This document shows, piece after piece, positions 34,412-43,858 of a DNA stretch of 57,921 bases. Numbering within the stretch: the first letter of the stretch is position 1; each line of letters opens with the position of its first letter. Where the stretch lies: positions 1 through 57,921 of the forward strand of contig NZ_CAFI01000098.1 of NCBI RefSeq assembly GCF_000239775.1, given 5' to 3'. Under the pieces are notes generated by a model. The model was given only the letters and a program-made list of their open reading frames with translations, was not told where the DNA came from and did no database searches. The position numbers and the translations under genes were made by a program. The DNA is from Bradyrhizobium sp. ORS 375. Its GTDB lineage: Bacteria > Pseudomonadota > Alphaproteobacteria > Rhizobiales > Xanthobacteraceae.

Positions 34412-36490
34412 ATGATGGATTGTACCTCCATCATCTCGTGTCTGGGGCATGTTGTCGTGAATGATGTCGGGGAGATCGGTCGTGGCGGGGCGGCGACAGC
34501 CGCCGGCGATGGGATCAGCTACGCGCCCGTGCCGGCGTGGGTCGATCTCGCTCCCTATCAGACGGAGCCGTCGCCCGATCAGGAGTCGTGCGTTGCGAAC
34601 GGGATCGGTCGGCTGCTGACGGATGTGCAGGCCAATCTCACCGGTCCGATCCCCTGCTGGAGCTATCGCAATGCGCAGCGGATCCTGACCAAGGAGGGCG
34701 CCGAGCGGGCGTCGCACATCGTCATCGAGTTCGACCCGGGCTATCAGCGGCTCGAGGTCCACGCCGTGCGCATCTTGCGTGGCGACCAGTGCATCGATCA
34801 TGCGCGGCCCGGATGTTTCCAGGTGTTCCGCCGCGAGCGGGACATCGAGCGGCTGATGCTCAATGGGCGTCTCTCCGCGTCCTTCCTGGTGCCGGACGTC
34901 CGGGCGAACGACATCCTGGAGTTCAGCTGCACGCTCCATGGCGACTCGCCGGTCCTGCAGGGCAAATACGACTCGCTGGTGACGCTCGATGGCGTTCATC
35001 CGAGCTTCGATTTTCGCCACCGCGTGCTGAAGCCGCGCGCTCGCGTCATCGCCAGCAGGGAGTTCAACGGACCGCCGTCTGCCACGATCAGCGTGACCGA
35101 CGAGATCGAGGACCTGCGCCGGCGTCTGCTCGGCCAGACGAAGCGCGCCCCGAGCGCGCCTCTGACGCCGCCCTGGGTGATCGAGAACCCGGCCTTCCAG
35201 CTCAGCGAGTTCGCGGGCTGGGGCGATGTCGCGGCGCTGATGACGGCGGCCTATGACAGCCCCGAGCTGCCGCCGACGCTCGCCGAGGAGGTCGACCGGA
35301 TCGGCGCGGCGCATCCGGAGCCTGCGCAGCGCGCGGCCGAATGGCTGCGCTTCGTGCAGCGTGAATTGCGCTACTTCCTGCTCGCGCTCGGCGAGGGCGG
35401 CCTCGTTCCGCGCGACCTCGATGCGATCTGGGCCGACCGGTTCGGGGACTGCAAGGACAAGGCTCGGCTCTATGTGGCCGGCGCGCGCCGTCTCGGTCTC
35501 GACGCCTGTGCCGCGCTGGTGTCAACGACGCGCGGCCCCATGCTCGACAGGCTGTTGCCGAGCCCGGCCATGTTCGATCACTGCATCGTTCGTGTCCGGA
35601 TCGACGGCAAGAGCTACTGGCTCGATCCGACGCTGCCGCGGCAGGGCGGCAGCCTTGCCGCGATCGAGCTGCCTCATCTCGGCTGGGCGCTGCCGCTCGC
35701 GTCGGATGTCGCGCAGCTGGAGAAGCTGCCCGAGCAGACCGTCGCGCACATCGCGCACTGGCACGACGAATGGCGGATCGGCCCGACCCGGCAGGCCCCC
35801 GCGACCTTGCATCGCCGCGCCGAGTTCTCCGCCTGGGGCGCCGACCATGTCAGGACGGTGATCGCCAATGAGGGCGAGGCCGGCTACGCCCGCGCCCTGC
35901 TCGCGCAAATGCGCTCGGTCTGGCCGGGCGCCGCCGAGGCGAAGCCGATGGTCATCCATGACGATGAGCAGCACAACAAGCTCAGCCTGGACACGTCCTA
36001 TACGATCGGCGACGGCTGGCGGCCGTCGGATCGGCCCGGCCGCATTCAATGGCAGTTCGAGCGATCGTTTGGCACCGAGTTGGCTTTGGCCGGCCGTGCG
36101 ACGCGCGAGCACGACATCTTCGTCGGCCGGCCGCGGCGCCTGTCCTGGCGCGTGCATGTCGAGATGCCGCGGGCCTGGCCGCGAACCAACACCGACGAAT
36201 CCTGTGAGCTGCCCGGCATCAAGCTGACGAGCCGCCACGGCACGGCGGACCAGCACATCGACAGCTTCGTCGAGCTGGCCGTCGGAGCATGGATCGTGCC
36301 GGCGGCGGAGGCCGAGCGCTATGAGCAGCTCGTCCGGCGCATGCAGCAGGATGTCCTGTTCATCCGGGCCGACGACGGGCCGACGACGATCCGTCCCGCC
36401 GGCGCTCGCAAGCGTCTCATGATCCTAATCGGCGCGCGGCTTGTCATCGTGGCGATCTGGATCGCGCTGTGCGTCTGGATGTGGCGCTGA
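34412..36490 (+). CDS. DUF3857/transglutaminase-like domain protein with C-terminal membrane helix
   Basis: A 692-residue protein (from the ATG at 34412). The first 240 residues are a DUF3857-type beta domain; about residues 290-420 form a transglutaminase-like cysteine peptidase fold with a complete triad: Cys347 in RFGDCKDKARL, His390 in MFDHCIVRV and Asp405 in YWLDPTLPR. The next 250 residues are a further beta domain, and the protein ends with one transmembrane helix. Most relatives start with a signal peptide, but none is visible here; the start has no good ribosome site, so an alternative upstream or GTG start may be used. Substrate unknown. Confidence 0.8.
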   Translation: MMDCTSIISCLGHVVVNDVGEIGRGGAATAAGDGISYAPVPAWVDLAPYQTEPSPDQESCVANGIGRLLTDVQANLTGPIPCWSYRNAQRILTKEGAERASHIVIEFDPGYQRLEVHAVRILRGDQCIDHARPGCFQVFRRERDIERLMLNGRLSASFLVPDVRANDILEFSCTLHGDSPVLQGKYDSLVTLDGVHPSFDFRHRVLKPRARVIASREFNGPPSATISVTDEIEDLRRRLLGQTKRAPSAPLTPPWVIENPAFQLSEFAGWGDVAALMTAAYDSPELPPTLAEEVDRIGAAHPEPAQRAAEWLRFVQRELRYFLLALGEGGLVPRDLDAIWADRFGDCKDKARLYVAGARRLGLDACAALVSTTRGPMLDRLLPSPAMFDHCIVRVRIDGKSYWLDPTLPRQGGSLAAIELPHLGWALPLASDVAQLEKLPEQTVAHIAHWHDEWRIGPTRQAPATLHRRAEFSAWGADHVRTVIANEGEAGYARALLAQMRSVWPGAAEAKPMVIHDDEQHNKLSLDTSYTIGDGWRPSDRPGRIQWQFERSFGTELALAGRATREHDIFVGRPRRLSWRVHVEMPRAWPRTNTDESCELPGIKLTSRHGTADQHIDSFVELAVGAWIVPAAEAERYEQLVRRMQQDVLFIRADDGPTTIRPAGARKRLMILIGARLVIVAIWIALCVWMWR

Positions 36491-36520
36491 GATCGTGCGT
36501 CCGCTGCCTTCGCGCATTGG

Positions 36521-36584
36521 CCTCTCCAACCGCATCGCCGAGGGAATGCGTCGGCATGATCGGCATCCTGCTGCGTTGGAGAGG
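36521..36584. terminator. Inverted repeat between convergent genes
   Basis: CCTCTCCAAC at 36521-36530 and GTTGGAGAGG at 36575-36584 are exact complements with a 44-base interior that also folds (GCATGAT/ATCGGCATC). It lies between the transglutaminase-like and hydrolase genes and could terminate both. There is no long T-run. Confidence 0.45.
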
Positions 36585-36594
36585 TGCCTTGGAC

Positions 36595-37566
36595 TCAGCG
36601 TGAGGACGGTGCGGCGGCCGGCGGCGCGTTGAGGAAGGCGTCGATCGCGGCGACGGTCGCGGCGGGCTGCTCTTCCATCAGCCAATGGCCGGAGCCGTCG
36701 ATGACCTTCTCCTGCACGTTGTCGGCGCCGGCCCGCGCGACCACGGCCATGGTCGGGCCGAACGAGGCGCTGCCGCCGATCGCGAGCACCGGCATCGGCA
36801 GCTTGCCGTGGGCGGCGAGCCAGGCGCGGTTGTCGATGGCGTCCTGATCGAAGGCGGCGAACTGGCTGAAGCCGGCATGCATGCGGCCCGGGCCGGCATA
36901 GAGCTGCGCGTAGTGGACGCGCGCGGCCTCCGGGAAATTCGCAGGCTTGGCCGAGAACTCGTTCCAGAAGCGGTCGAGATAGATGCGCTCGCGGCCCTCG
37001 ACCAGGCGCTCCATGTCCGGTCCGCCGAAGCGGAAGTGCCACAGCAGCGGGTTCTTCAGGATCTCCTCCCACGGGCCGATGCCCGGCACCGGCGCATCCA
37101 TCAGCACCAGTTTTGTCACCCGATCGGAGTGCCTTGCCGCCAGTGCGTAGGCGACCATGTTGCCGATGTCGTGCGCGACGACCTCGGCGGTGCGGGCGCC
37201 GAGTGCATCCATCACGCCGGCGATGTCCTCGGCCTGGTTGGCCTTCTCAAAACCCTTGTCGGCGCGGGCGGACAGGCCGAGGCCGCGGAGATCGGGCACG
37301 ATCACGGTGTGGTTCACCGCCAGCCTGGCGGCGAGCGGCACCCACATGTCGCCGGTGTCGCCATAGCCATGCAGCAGCACCACCGCGGGCCCCGTGCCGC
37401 CGACGCGGACGTGGATCGTGGTGCCGTTGGTCGGGATCTCCTGGGTGCGGAAGGCCGCGGGGAATTGGCCGGGCGCGTCGGCCGCATCGGCGAGGGCGGC
37501 GTCGGTCAGGACAGTGAGCGCGGTGGCGGCGAGGGCGGTTCGTTGCAGCAGGCCGGGCAGGGTCAT
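36595..37566 (-). CDS. Exported alpha/beta hydrolase, epoxide hydrolase-like
   Basis: A 323-residue alpha/beta hydrolase with a signal peptide (ALTVLTDAALADAAD). The nucleophile is Asp133 in VVAHDIGNMVAY, where esterases have Ser, so the enzyme belongs with epoxide hydrolases and haloalkane or fluoroacetate dehalogenases. The oxyanion-hole motif is LLHGYGDTGDMW (residues 64-75) and the catalytic His is His294 in SGHWLMEEQP. Family knowledge favours epoxide hydrolase. It is divergent from a LysR regulator 89 bases away, which probably controls it in response to a substrate. Export of such an enzyme to the periplasm is somewhat unusual. Confidence 0.87.
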   Translation of the reverse strand: MTLPGLLQRTALAATALTVLTDAALADAADAPGQFPAAFRTQEIPTNGTTIHVRVGGTGPAVVLLHGYGDTGDMWVPLAARLAVNHTVIVPDLRGLGLSARADKGFEKANQAEDIAGVMDALGARTAEVVAHDIGNMVAYALAARHSDRVTKLVLMDAPVPGIGPWEEILKNPLLWHFRFGGPDMERLVEGRERIYLDRFWNEFSAKPANFPEAARVHYAQLYAGPGRMHAGFSQFAAFDQDAIDNRAWLAAHGKLPMPVLAIGGSASFGPTMAVVARAGADNVQEKVIDGSGHWLMEEQPAATVAAIDAFLNAPPAAAPSSR

Positions 37567-37655
37567 GGCGGTCTCCTCTGGGCTTCTCGATGCAGGCAAA
37601 GCTAGACCGGAGATGATCGCGGTATTAGAGGAGTGCGAGGCCAAGGATTTTTGAA

Positions 37656-38597
37656 TTGAACGCAAAGATGACGCTGGCGAGCGCGGACCGCGCCCGCGAT
37701 CTCGAAGTGTTCTGCGCCGTCGCCGACAGCGGCAGTTTCTCCGCTGCCGGGCGCGGTCTCGGACTGACGCCGTCGGCGGTGAGCCGGACGCTCGACCGCA
37801 TCGAAGCGAGGCTCGGCGCGCGGCTGTTGCTGCGCTCCACGCGCGCGCTGACGCTGACGGCGGAGGGGCAGGCTTATCTCACCGCCGCCCGCCGCATCCT
37901 TGCCGATCTCGACGAGGCCGAGCAGGCGATCGCCGACCAGGGCGCGCCGCGCGGCCGCATCCGGGTCAGCGCCGCGCTCTCGCACGGCCGCCTCTGCATC
38001 GTGCCGCTGCTCGGCGAGTTCGTGCGGCGCTATCCCAACATCCGGGTCGACATCCATCTCGGCGACGGACTCGTCGACGTGGCGGCGGGGCAGGCGGACG
38101 TGGCGATCCGTGGCGGCCCGCTGGCCGACAGCGCGCTGACGGCGCGCCGTCTCAGCGACAACGGCCGCAGCATCGTCGCCTCGCCGGATTATCTCGCGCG
38201 CTGGGGCGTGCCGCAGACGCCCGAGGATCTGCATCACCACAACTGCCTGAACTTCAGTTTCCGCCGCGCCGAGCCGGTGTGGCCGTTCCGGCGCGACGGC
38301 GTCGACTATGCGCTGAAGCTGCGCGGCGCGATCGAAGCCAACAGCGGCGATACGCTGACGGAGCTCGCGTGCGACGGCGTCGGCATCGCCCGCGTCGGCG
38401 ATTTCAGTCTGGGCAACGCGGTTGCCCAGGGGCGACTGGTGCGGCTGCTCGAGGCATACAATCCCGGCGACCGGGAAGTCTTCCACGCGGTGTTCGTCGG
38501 CGGCGCCAACACGCCGGCGCGCGTGCGTGTGTTCGTCGACTATCTGGTGGAGCGGATGGCGGGGAGTCCGAATGCGGCCATGCGGCGAGGCGTGTAG
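37656..38597 (+). CDS. LysR-family transcriptional regulator
   Basis: A LysR regulator of about 313 residues. The N-terminal winged HTH is clear (LEVFCAVADSGSFSAAGRGL, LTPSAVSRTLDRIEARLG, LLLRSTRALTLTAEGQ), followed by the two-lobed ligand-binding domain with SAALSHGRLCIVPLL and GVGIARVGDFSLG. The TTG at 37656 has AAGGA eight bases upstream; the ATG at 37668 is an alternative. It is divergent from the hydrolase gene, the usual arrangement for a LysR protein and its target. The inducer is unknown. Confidence 0.92.
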   Translation: MNAKMTLASADRARDLEVFCAVADSGSFSAAGRGLGLTPSAVSRTLDRIEARLGARLLLRSTRALTLTAEGQAYLTAARRILADLDEAEQAIADQGAPRGRIRVSAALSHGRLCIVPLLGEFVRRYPNIRVDIHLGDGLVDVAAGQADVAIRGGPLADSALTARRLSDNGRSIVASPDYLARWGVPQTPEDLHHHNCLNFSFRRAEPVWPFRRDGVDYALKLRGAIEANSGDTLTELACDGVGIARVGDFSLGNAVAQGRLVRLLEAYNPGDREVFHAVFVGGANTPARVRVFVDYLVERMAGSPNAAMRRGV

Positions 38598-38609
38598 CCC
38601 GGGGTTCGC

Positions 38610-41600
38610 CTACTCCGCCGCCACCATCTGCTGGATCCGCCACTGCCCGAGCAGCGCCCGCAACGACGCCGGCTTCAGCGGCTTGTTGAGGACGGCGATG
38701 TTGTCGTCGCGCGCGGCGGCGCGGACGTGGGGGCTGCGGTCGGCGGTGATCAGGATCGCAGGCAGCGCCTCGTTGAAGCGGCGGCGGATGTCGCGGATCG
38801 CGGCGATGCCGTTGCCGCGGTCGAGGTGGTAGTCGACGAGCAGGCCGGTGACTGCGCCGTTGCGGGCGGCGATGGCTTCCTCGGCCGATTCCGGATCGGA
38901 GACGGCGATCACCTCCGCACCCCACGCGGTCAGCAAAGTGCGCATGCCGTCGAGGATCGCCGGGTCGTTCTCGATGCAGACGATGAGGGCGCCGGAGATC
39001 GGTGTCGTCGCCAATGGCGTCGCGCTGGTGACGGCGGCGGTGTGGTTGATCGCCTTCGCGATCGGCACGGTGACGGAGAACACCGAGCCGCGGCCGGGCT
39101 GCGACTCCAGCGCGATGCCGTGGTTGAGCACGCGGGCGATGCGCTCGACGATGGAGAGGCCGAGGCCGAGGCCGCGGGCGATGCGCGCGCCCTGTTCGAG
39201 GCGATGGAATTCCTTGAAGATCTCGCCGCGCTTGACCGGGGGAATGCCGACGCCGGTGTCGTAGACGCCGATCTGCAGCGACGTGCCGTGGCGGCGGCAG
39301 CCGACCAGCACGCGGCCCTGGGGCGTGTATTTGATGGCGTTGGAGATGAAGTTCTGCAGCAGCCGGCGCAGCAGCAGGCGGTCGGATTCGACCGGCAGCG
39401 AGGAGGGCACGAAGATCAGATCGAGGCCTTTGGCGCGCGCCGCTGGAGCGAACTCGATCTCCAGCGAGCGCATCAGATCGGCCATCTTGAAACTCGATAC
39501 CGACGGCGTCATCGCGCCGGCATCGAGCCGGGAGATGTCGAGCAGGGCGCCGAGGATCTCCTCGATGGCTTCCAGCGAGTCGTCGATGTTCTCGACCAGG
39601 CGCGAATCCTCGCCGGCCGTCTGCCGTTCGACCAGGCTCGTCACGTAGAGCCGCGCCGCGTTCAGCGGCTGCAGGATGTCGTGGCTGGCGGCGGCGAGGA
39701 AGCGGGTCTTGGAGATGTTGGCATCCTCGGCGGCGCTCTTGGCGACCGCCAGCTCGGAGTTCAGCCGCGTCAATTCTTCGGTGCGGTCGCGCACGCGCTT
39801 TTCCAACGTGGCGTTGGCGCGCTCCAGCGCCTCGGCGGCCTCGAAGGACGGCGTGACGTCGGTGAAGGTGATGACGAGGCCGCCATCGGGCATGCGGTTG
39901 GAGCGGACCTCGATCACCATGTGGCGGTCGGCGAGGCGTTCGAGGTAGGGTTCACCTTCGGTGGTGTAGGCGGCGAGCCTCCGCGCCAGCACCGCCTCGC
40001 CGTCCTCATAGGTCGGCGCGCCGATCGTGCCCATGAATTCGAGGATCTCGCGCAGGGGGCTCCCGATCTGCACCAGATGCGGCGGCAGGCCAAGCAAATC
40101 GACGAACTGGCCGTTCGAGCAGATCAGCTGCAGATCGGCGTCGAACACGGCGATGCCCTGACGCACGTGATTGAGCGCGGTCTGCAGGATCTCGCGGTTG
40201 AAATGCAGCGCCGCGTGGGAATCGTCGAGCAGCTTGAGCGCGGCCTTGGCGGAGACGGTCCGCTTGCGCAGCAGCAGCGACATCACGAGGCGCGACGACG
40301 CGGCGCCGATCGACGAGGCGATCAGATGCTCGGCGTGACGCAGCAGCTCGAAATCGGCCGGTGCCGCGGGATCGAGCGCCATGTTGCGCTGGGCGGCGAA
40401 GGCCTCGAACGAGGCGCGGGCGCGATCGGGGCCGAGATACTGGCCGACCGTGCTCTGGATGTCCTGCACGGTGACAGTGGAGCGCCAGCGGCGGAAGCTC
40501 GGCGCGCTCGGCGTCAGTTCGGCCGGCACGAACAGGTCGGCCTGCAGCAGCTCGATCGACGAGGGCTGCCGCGCCAGCGACAGCACGATATAGGTGAGCA
40601 GATTGAGCGACAGGCTCCACAACACGCCATGCAGCAGCGGCGGCAGGTCGGTGCCGAGCAGCGCCTGCGGCCGCAGCGGCTCGAAGCCGAACGGGCCGTG
40701 CTGCAGGAACAGGATGCCTGCGGTGGAGGTGTCGAGGAAGCTCGGGATGAACAGCGTGTAGAGCCACACGGCGAAGCCGACCAGCATGCCGCCCATCGCG
40801 CCGCGCGCGGTGGCGCGCCGCCACAGCAGGCCGCCGAAGAAGCTCGGCGCCAGCTGCGCGATCGCGGCGAAGGACAAGAGGCCGATGGCGGCGAGCTGCG
40901 CGGTGCCGAGCGCGCGGTAGTAGAAATAGGCCATCACCATGATGGCGAAGATCGCGATGCGGCGGGTGCCGAGCAGGAAGCCGGCGAAGTCGCGGCCGAT
41001 CTCGCGCTGCGCCTCCTGGCGCTGCAGCACCAGGGGCACGACGATGTCGTTGCAGACCATGATCGACAGCGCGACGCACTCGACGATCACCATCGCGGTC
41101 GCCGCCGACAGGCCGCCGACGAACACCAGCACCGAGAGCCACTGCGAGCCGGCCTCGATCGGCAGCGCCAGCACATACATGTCGCTGTCGACGGCGCCGA
41201 ACGGGAAGGTGACGAGGCCGGCGAGCGCGATCGGAATCACGAACAGATTGATCGCGACGAGATAGAGCGGGAACAGCCAGCGTGCGCGCGACACTTCGGC
41301 GTCGTTGGCATTCTCGACCACGCTGACATGGAACTGGCGCGGCAGCAGCATCGCGGCGCAGAACGACAGCAGGGTCATCGTGAGGAAATTGCCGATGCCC
41401 GGGACGTATTCCAGTGCGCGCTCCGCCTCCGGCGATTTCATCGCGCGCTCGATCAGCTCGACCGGCGAGAACATCCAGAAGGTGACGAAAGCGCCGGCGG
41501 CGATGAAGGCGACGAGCTTGATGATCGACTCGGTTGCGACCGCCAGCATCAGGCCGTGCTGGTGCTCGGTGGCATCGGTCTGGCGGGTGCCGAACAGCAC

Positions 41601-42119
41601 CGCGAAGACAGCCATCGCGAGCGTGACCATCAGCGCCATGTCGCCGACGATCGGGATGTGGGCGAAGGCGCGGTCGTCGATCAGGATGGTCTGCAGCGAG
41701 GAGGCGACGGCCTTCAGCTGCAGCGCGATATAGGGCACCGAGCCGATGATCGCGATCAGCGCCACGGTCGCTGCCACGGCCTGGCTCTTGCCGTAGCGCG
41801 CGCCGATCAGGTCGGCGACCGAGGTGATGTTCTGCGTCTTGGCGAGCTGGATCACCCGCCGCAGCAGCGGCGTGCAGGCGCCGACCATCAGGATCGGGCC
41901 GAGATAGATCGCCAGGAAGTCGACGCTGGTGCGCGAGGCGAAGCCGACCGAGCCGAAGAACGTCCAGGAGGTGCAGTAGATCGCGAGCGACAGCGGGTAG
42001 ATCAGCCCGGCCAGCCGCGACGGCCGCCGCCCCCCGGCCCGGTTGCCGCGGCTGGCGACCAGGAACAGGAACCCGATATAGCCGAACGCGGCCAGGATCA
42101 CGCCCCAGTCGTGCAGCAT
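38610..42119 (-). CDS. Hybrid sensor histidine kinase with sodium/solute symporter sensor domain
   Basis: A 1169-residue protein of the CbrA/CrbS (NahK/ErcS-like hybrid) kinase type. Residues 1-515 form a sodium:solute symporter-like domain with about 13 helices (SWTFFGSVGFASRTSVDFLA at the start). A linker and a PAS domain (about 645-760, ALNHVRQGIAVFDADLQ) follow, then a coiled coil, the HisKA domain with His813 in FLAAASHDILQPLN, the ATPase with NFISNAIKY, DTGVG at 954-958 and GLGLGLSIVE, and a C-terminal receiver with Asp1096 (LLVDYH) and Lys1146. Such kinases link uptake of a solute such as acetate or an amino acid to gene control. The LuxR-type regulator at 32446 is a possible partner. 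Confidence 0.93.
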   Translation of the reverse strand: MLHDWGVILAAFGYIGFLFLVASRGNRAGGRRPSRLAGLIYPLSLAIYCTSWTFFGSVGFASRTSVDFLAIYLGPILMVGACTPLLRRVIQLAKTQNITSVADLIGARYGKSQAVAATVALIAIIGSVPYIALQLKAVASSLQTILIDDRAFAHIPIVGDMALMVTLAMAVFAVLFGTRQTDATEHQHGLMLAVATESIIKLVAFIAAGAFVTFWMFSPVELIERAMKSPEAERALEYVPGIGNFLTMTLLSFCAAMLLPRQFHVSVVENANDAEVSRARWLFPLYLVAINLFVIPIALAGLVTFPFGAVDSDMYVLALPIEAGSQWLSVLVFVGGLSAATAMVIVECVALSIMVCNDIVVPLVLQRQEAQREIGRDFAGFLLGTRRIAIFAIMVMAYFYYRALGTAQLAAIGLLSFAAIAQLAPSFFGGLLWRRATARGAMGGMLVGFAVWLYTLFIPSFLDTSTAGILFLQHGPFGFEPLRPQALLGTDLPPLLHGVLWSLSLNLLTYIVLSLARQPSSIELLQADLFVPAELTPSAPSFRRWRSTVTVQDIQSTVGQYLGPDRARASFEAFAAQRNMALDPAAPADFELLRHAEHLIASSIGAASSRLVMSLLLRKRTVSAKAALKLLDDSHAALHFNREILQTALNHVRQGIAVFDADLQLICSNGQFVDLLGLPPHLVQIGSPLREILEFMGTIGAPTYEDGEAVLARRLAAYTTEGEPYLERLADRHMVIEVRSNRMPDGGLVITFTDVTPSFEAAEALERANATLEKRVRDRTEELTRLNSELAVAKSAAEDANISKTRFLAAASHDILQPLNAARLYVTSLVERQTAGEDSRLVENIDDSLEAIEEILGALLDISRLDAGAMTPSVSSFKMADLMRSLEIEFAPAARAKGLDLIFVPSSLPVESDRLLLRRLLQNFISNAIKYTPQGRVLVGCRRHGTSLQIGVYDTGVGIPPVKRGEIFKEFHRLEQGARIARGLGLGLSIVERIARVLNHGIALESQPGRGSVFSVTVPIAKAINHTAAVTSATPLATTPISGALIVCIENDPAILDGMRTLLTAWGAEVIAVSDPESAEEAIAARNGAVTGLLVDYHLDRGNGIAAIRDIRRRFNEALPAILITADRSPHVRAAARDDNIAVLNKPLKPASLRALLGQWRIQQMVAAE

Positions 42120-42294
42120 GTGTCGCGCGAACTCCTCGGCGCTCCGCCTTGAAATTGAGGCGCGAGCTTAGCGCGTTGGGGGAGGTGGGGCGATAGCGAT
42201 GTGGCAGGGGCGTGGGGAATGAAGCGGCGTCGTTAAGGGCGGGCGTTCGCCTCATGAACATGAGAGCCGACATCGTCGCAGCGAGGCCGGTCTG

Positions 42295-42404
42295 CTCCCC
42301 TCCCCCTTGCGGGGGAGGGGAGCGCAGCGGAGTGCGGAGCGATATCCGGGGTCACACGCGCTGTTGAGGTGAACCCGGGTGTCGCTGCGCTCGCCCGGGC
42401 TACG
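42295..42404. repeat. Hairpin and CCCGGG repeats between hemA and the hybrid kinase
   Basis: CTCCCCTCCCCC at 42295-42306, four loop bases and GGGGGAGGGGAG at 42311-42322 make a perfect 12-bp stem. Closer to hemA, AACCCGGGTGTCGCTGCGCTCGCCCGGGCTACG at 42372-42404 is a second small repeat with CCCGGG at both ends. Both lie in the 288-base gap after the hemA stop and may end its transcript; both also look like dispersed repeats. Confidence 0.6.
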
Positions 42405-42407
42405 AAC

Positions 42408-43637
42408 CTACTCCGCCGCGAGCGGCTTCTTGTGCAGCGACAATCCCAGGCGTTCCCACACCTGCAGCAGGGCTTCGGCCAGGCGGTCGATCAGGCCGTC
42501 GTCGTGGTAGGGCGAGGGCGTGATGCGCAGGCGCTCGGTGCCCTTGGCGACGGTGGGGTAGTTGATCGGCTGGATGTAGATGCCGTGCTCCTCGAGCAGC
42601 AGATCGGAGGCCTGCTTGCACTTCTCGGGGTCGCCGACGAACAGCGGCACGATGTGGGTGTCGTTGTCCATGACAGGCAGGCCGGCGGCGTTGAGGATCG
42701 CCTTGACGCGGGCGGCGCGGTCCTGGTGGCGCTCGCGCTCCCAGCTCGACGTCTTCAGATGCTTGATCGCAGCCGTCGCGGCCGAGCAGATCGGCGGCGG
42801 CAGCGCGGTCGTGAAGATGAAGCCCGGCGCGTAGGAGCGCACGGCGTCGATGATCTCGCCCTTGGCCGCGATGTAGCCGCCGAGGCAGCCGAACGCTTTC
42901 GCAAGCGTGCCCTCGAGGATGTCGATGCGGTGCATGACGCCGTCGCGCTCGGCGATGCCGCCGCCGCGCGGGCCGTACATGCCGACCGCGTGCACCTCGT
43001 CGACATAGGTCATCGCATTGTAGCGCTCGGCGAGATCGCAGATCGCCGCCAGCGGCGCCACGTCGCCGTCCATCGAATACAGGCTCTCGCAGGCGATCAG
43101 CTTCGGCCTGTTGGGGCCGGCGGCGATCAGGAGCTGCTCGAGATGGGCGAGATCGTTGTGGCGCCAGATCTGGCGCTCGCAGCCGGACTGGCGCACGCCC
43201 TCGATCATCGAATTGTGGTTCAGCGCATCCGACAGGATCAGGCAGTCCGGGATCAGCTTGGCGAGCGTCGCGATGCCGGTCTGGTTGGAGACGTAGCCGG
43301 AGGTGAACAGCAGCGCCGCTTCCTTGCCGTGAAGGTCGGCGAGCTCGGCTTCCAGCTGCACCAGGGGATGATGCGTTCCGGCGATGTTGCGGGTGCCGCC
43401 GGCGCCGGTGCCGACGCGGGTCGCGGTCTCGACCATCGCGCCGACCACCTTGGGGTGCTGGCCCATGCCGAGATAGTCGTTGGAGCACCAGATCACGACA
43501 TTGCGCGGGCCGCTGGGCGAGTGCCATGTCGCGTGCGGGAACCGGCCGGCGATACGTTCGAGATCGGCGAAGACCCGGTAGCGACGCTCGTCATGCAGAC
43601 GACCGAGGGCGGCACTGAAGTACTGGCTGTAGTCCAT
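42408..43637 (-). CDS. hemA: 5-aminolevulinate synthase
   Basis: A 409-residue PLP enzyme that condenses glycine with succinyl-CoA to give 5-aminolevulinate, the first step of heme synthesis in alphaproteobacteria. The PLP lysine is Lys247 in [15 protein letters not shown]. Other marks are [37 protein letters not shown] and the C-terminal [12 protein letters not shown]. The length is exactly that of rhizobial HemA, with MDYSQYF as the start (ATG at 43635-43637). It supplies heme for the aa3 oxidase in this same window. An 18-bp palindrome stands 16 bases upstream of its start. Confidence 0.97.
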   Translation of the reverse strand: MDYSQYFSAALGRLHDERRYRVFADLERIAGRFPHATWHSPSGPRNVVIWCSNDYLGMGQHPKVVGAMVETATRVGTGAGGTRNIAGTHHPLVQLEAELADLHGKEAALLFTSGYVSNQTGIATLAKLIPDCLILSDALNHNSMIEGVRQSGCERQIWRHNDLAHLEQLLIAAGPNRPKLIACESLYSMDGDVAPLAAICDLAERYNAMTYVDEVHAVGMYGPRGGGIAERDGVMHRIDILEGTLAKAFGCLGGYIAAKGEIIDAVRSYAPGFIFTTALPPPICSAATAAIKHLKTSSWERERHQDRAARVKAILNAAGLPVMDNDTHIVPLFVGDPEKCKQASDLLLEEHGIYIQPINYPTVAKGTERLRITPSPYHDDGLIDRLAEALLQVWERLGLSLHKKPLAAE

Positions 43638-43652
43638 CACGAAACCTGACGT

Positions 43653-43670
43653 GCTGCGCTGCAGCGCAGC
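43653..43670. promoter_or_regulatory. Perfect 18-bp palindrome upstream of hemA
   Basis: GCTGCGCTGCAGCGCAGC reads the same on both strands. On the minus strand it ends 15 bases before the hemA ATG, placing it in the leader or at the promoter. A second inverted repeat, CTTGG at 43760-43764 and CCAAG at 43774-43778, lies further upstream. Either could be a regulator site; I cannot match them to a known iron or oxygen regulator. Confidence 0.45.
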
Positions 43671-43858
43671 GCCTGGAACGGACCCTCTAAGCAACGGGGG
43701 CTTAAGGCCTTCTTAGAGCTTTTCCAGAGCGGCTGTCGAGCCGGAATCCCACGGCAGGACTTGGGCGATTTGTCCAAGGGAGCGTCGATGGCGGACGGAT
43801 TTCGGCCGAATTCGGATGGCTTTGCGGCGGCGCTGCGGAGCAGCGCAAGGCGATCATC

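Noticed and set aside
38727-42152. 1141-codon plus-strand frame opposite the hybrid kinase
   Set aside because: Antisense shadow with no domain features; the kinase on the other strand has all expected motifs.
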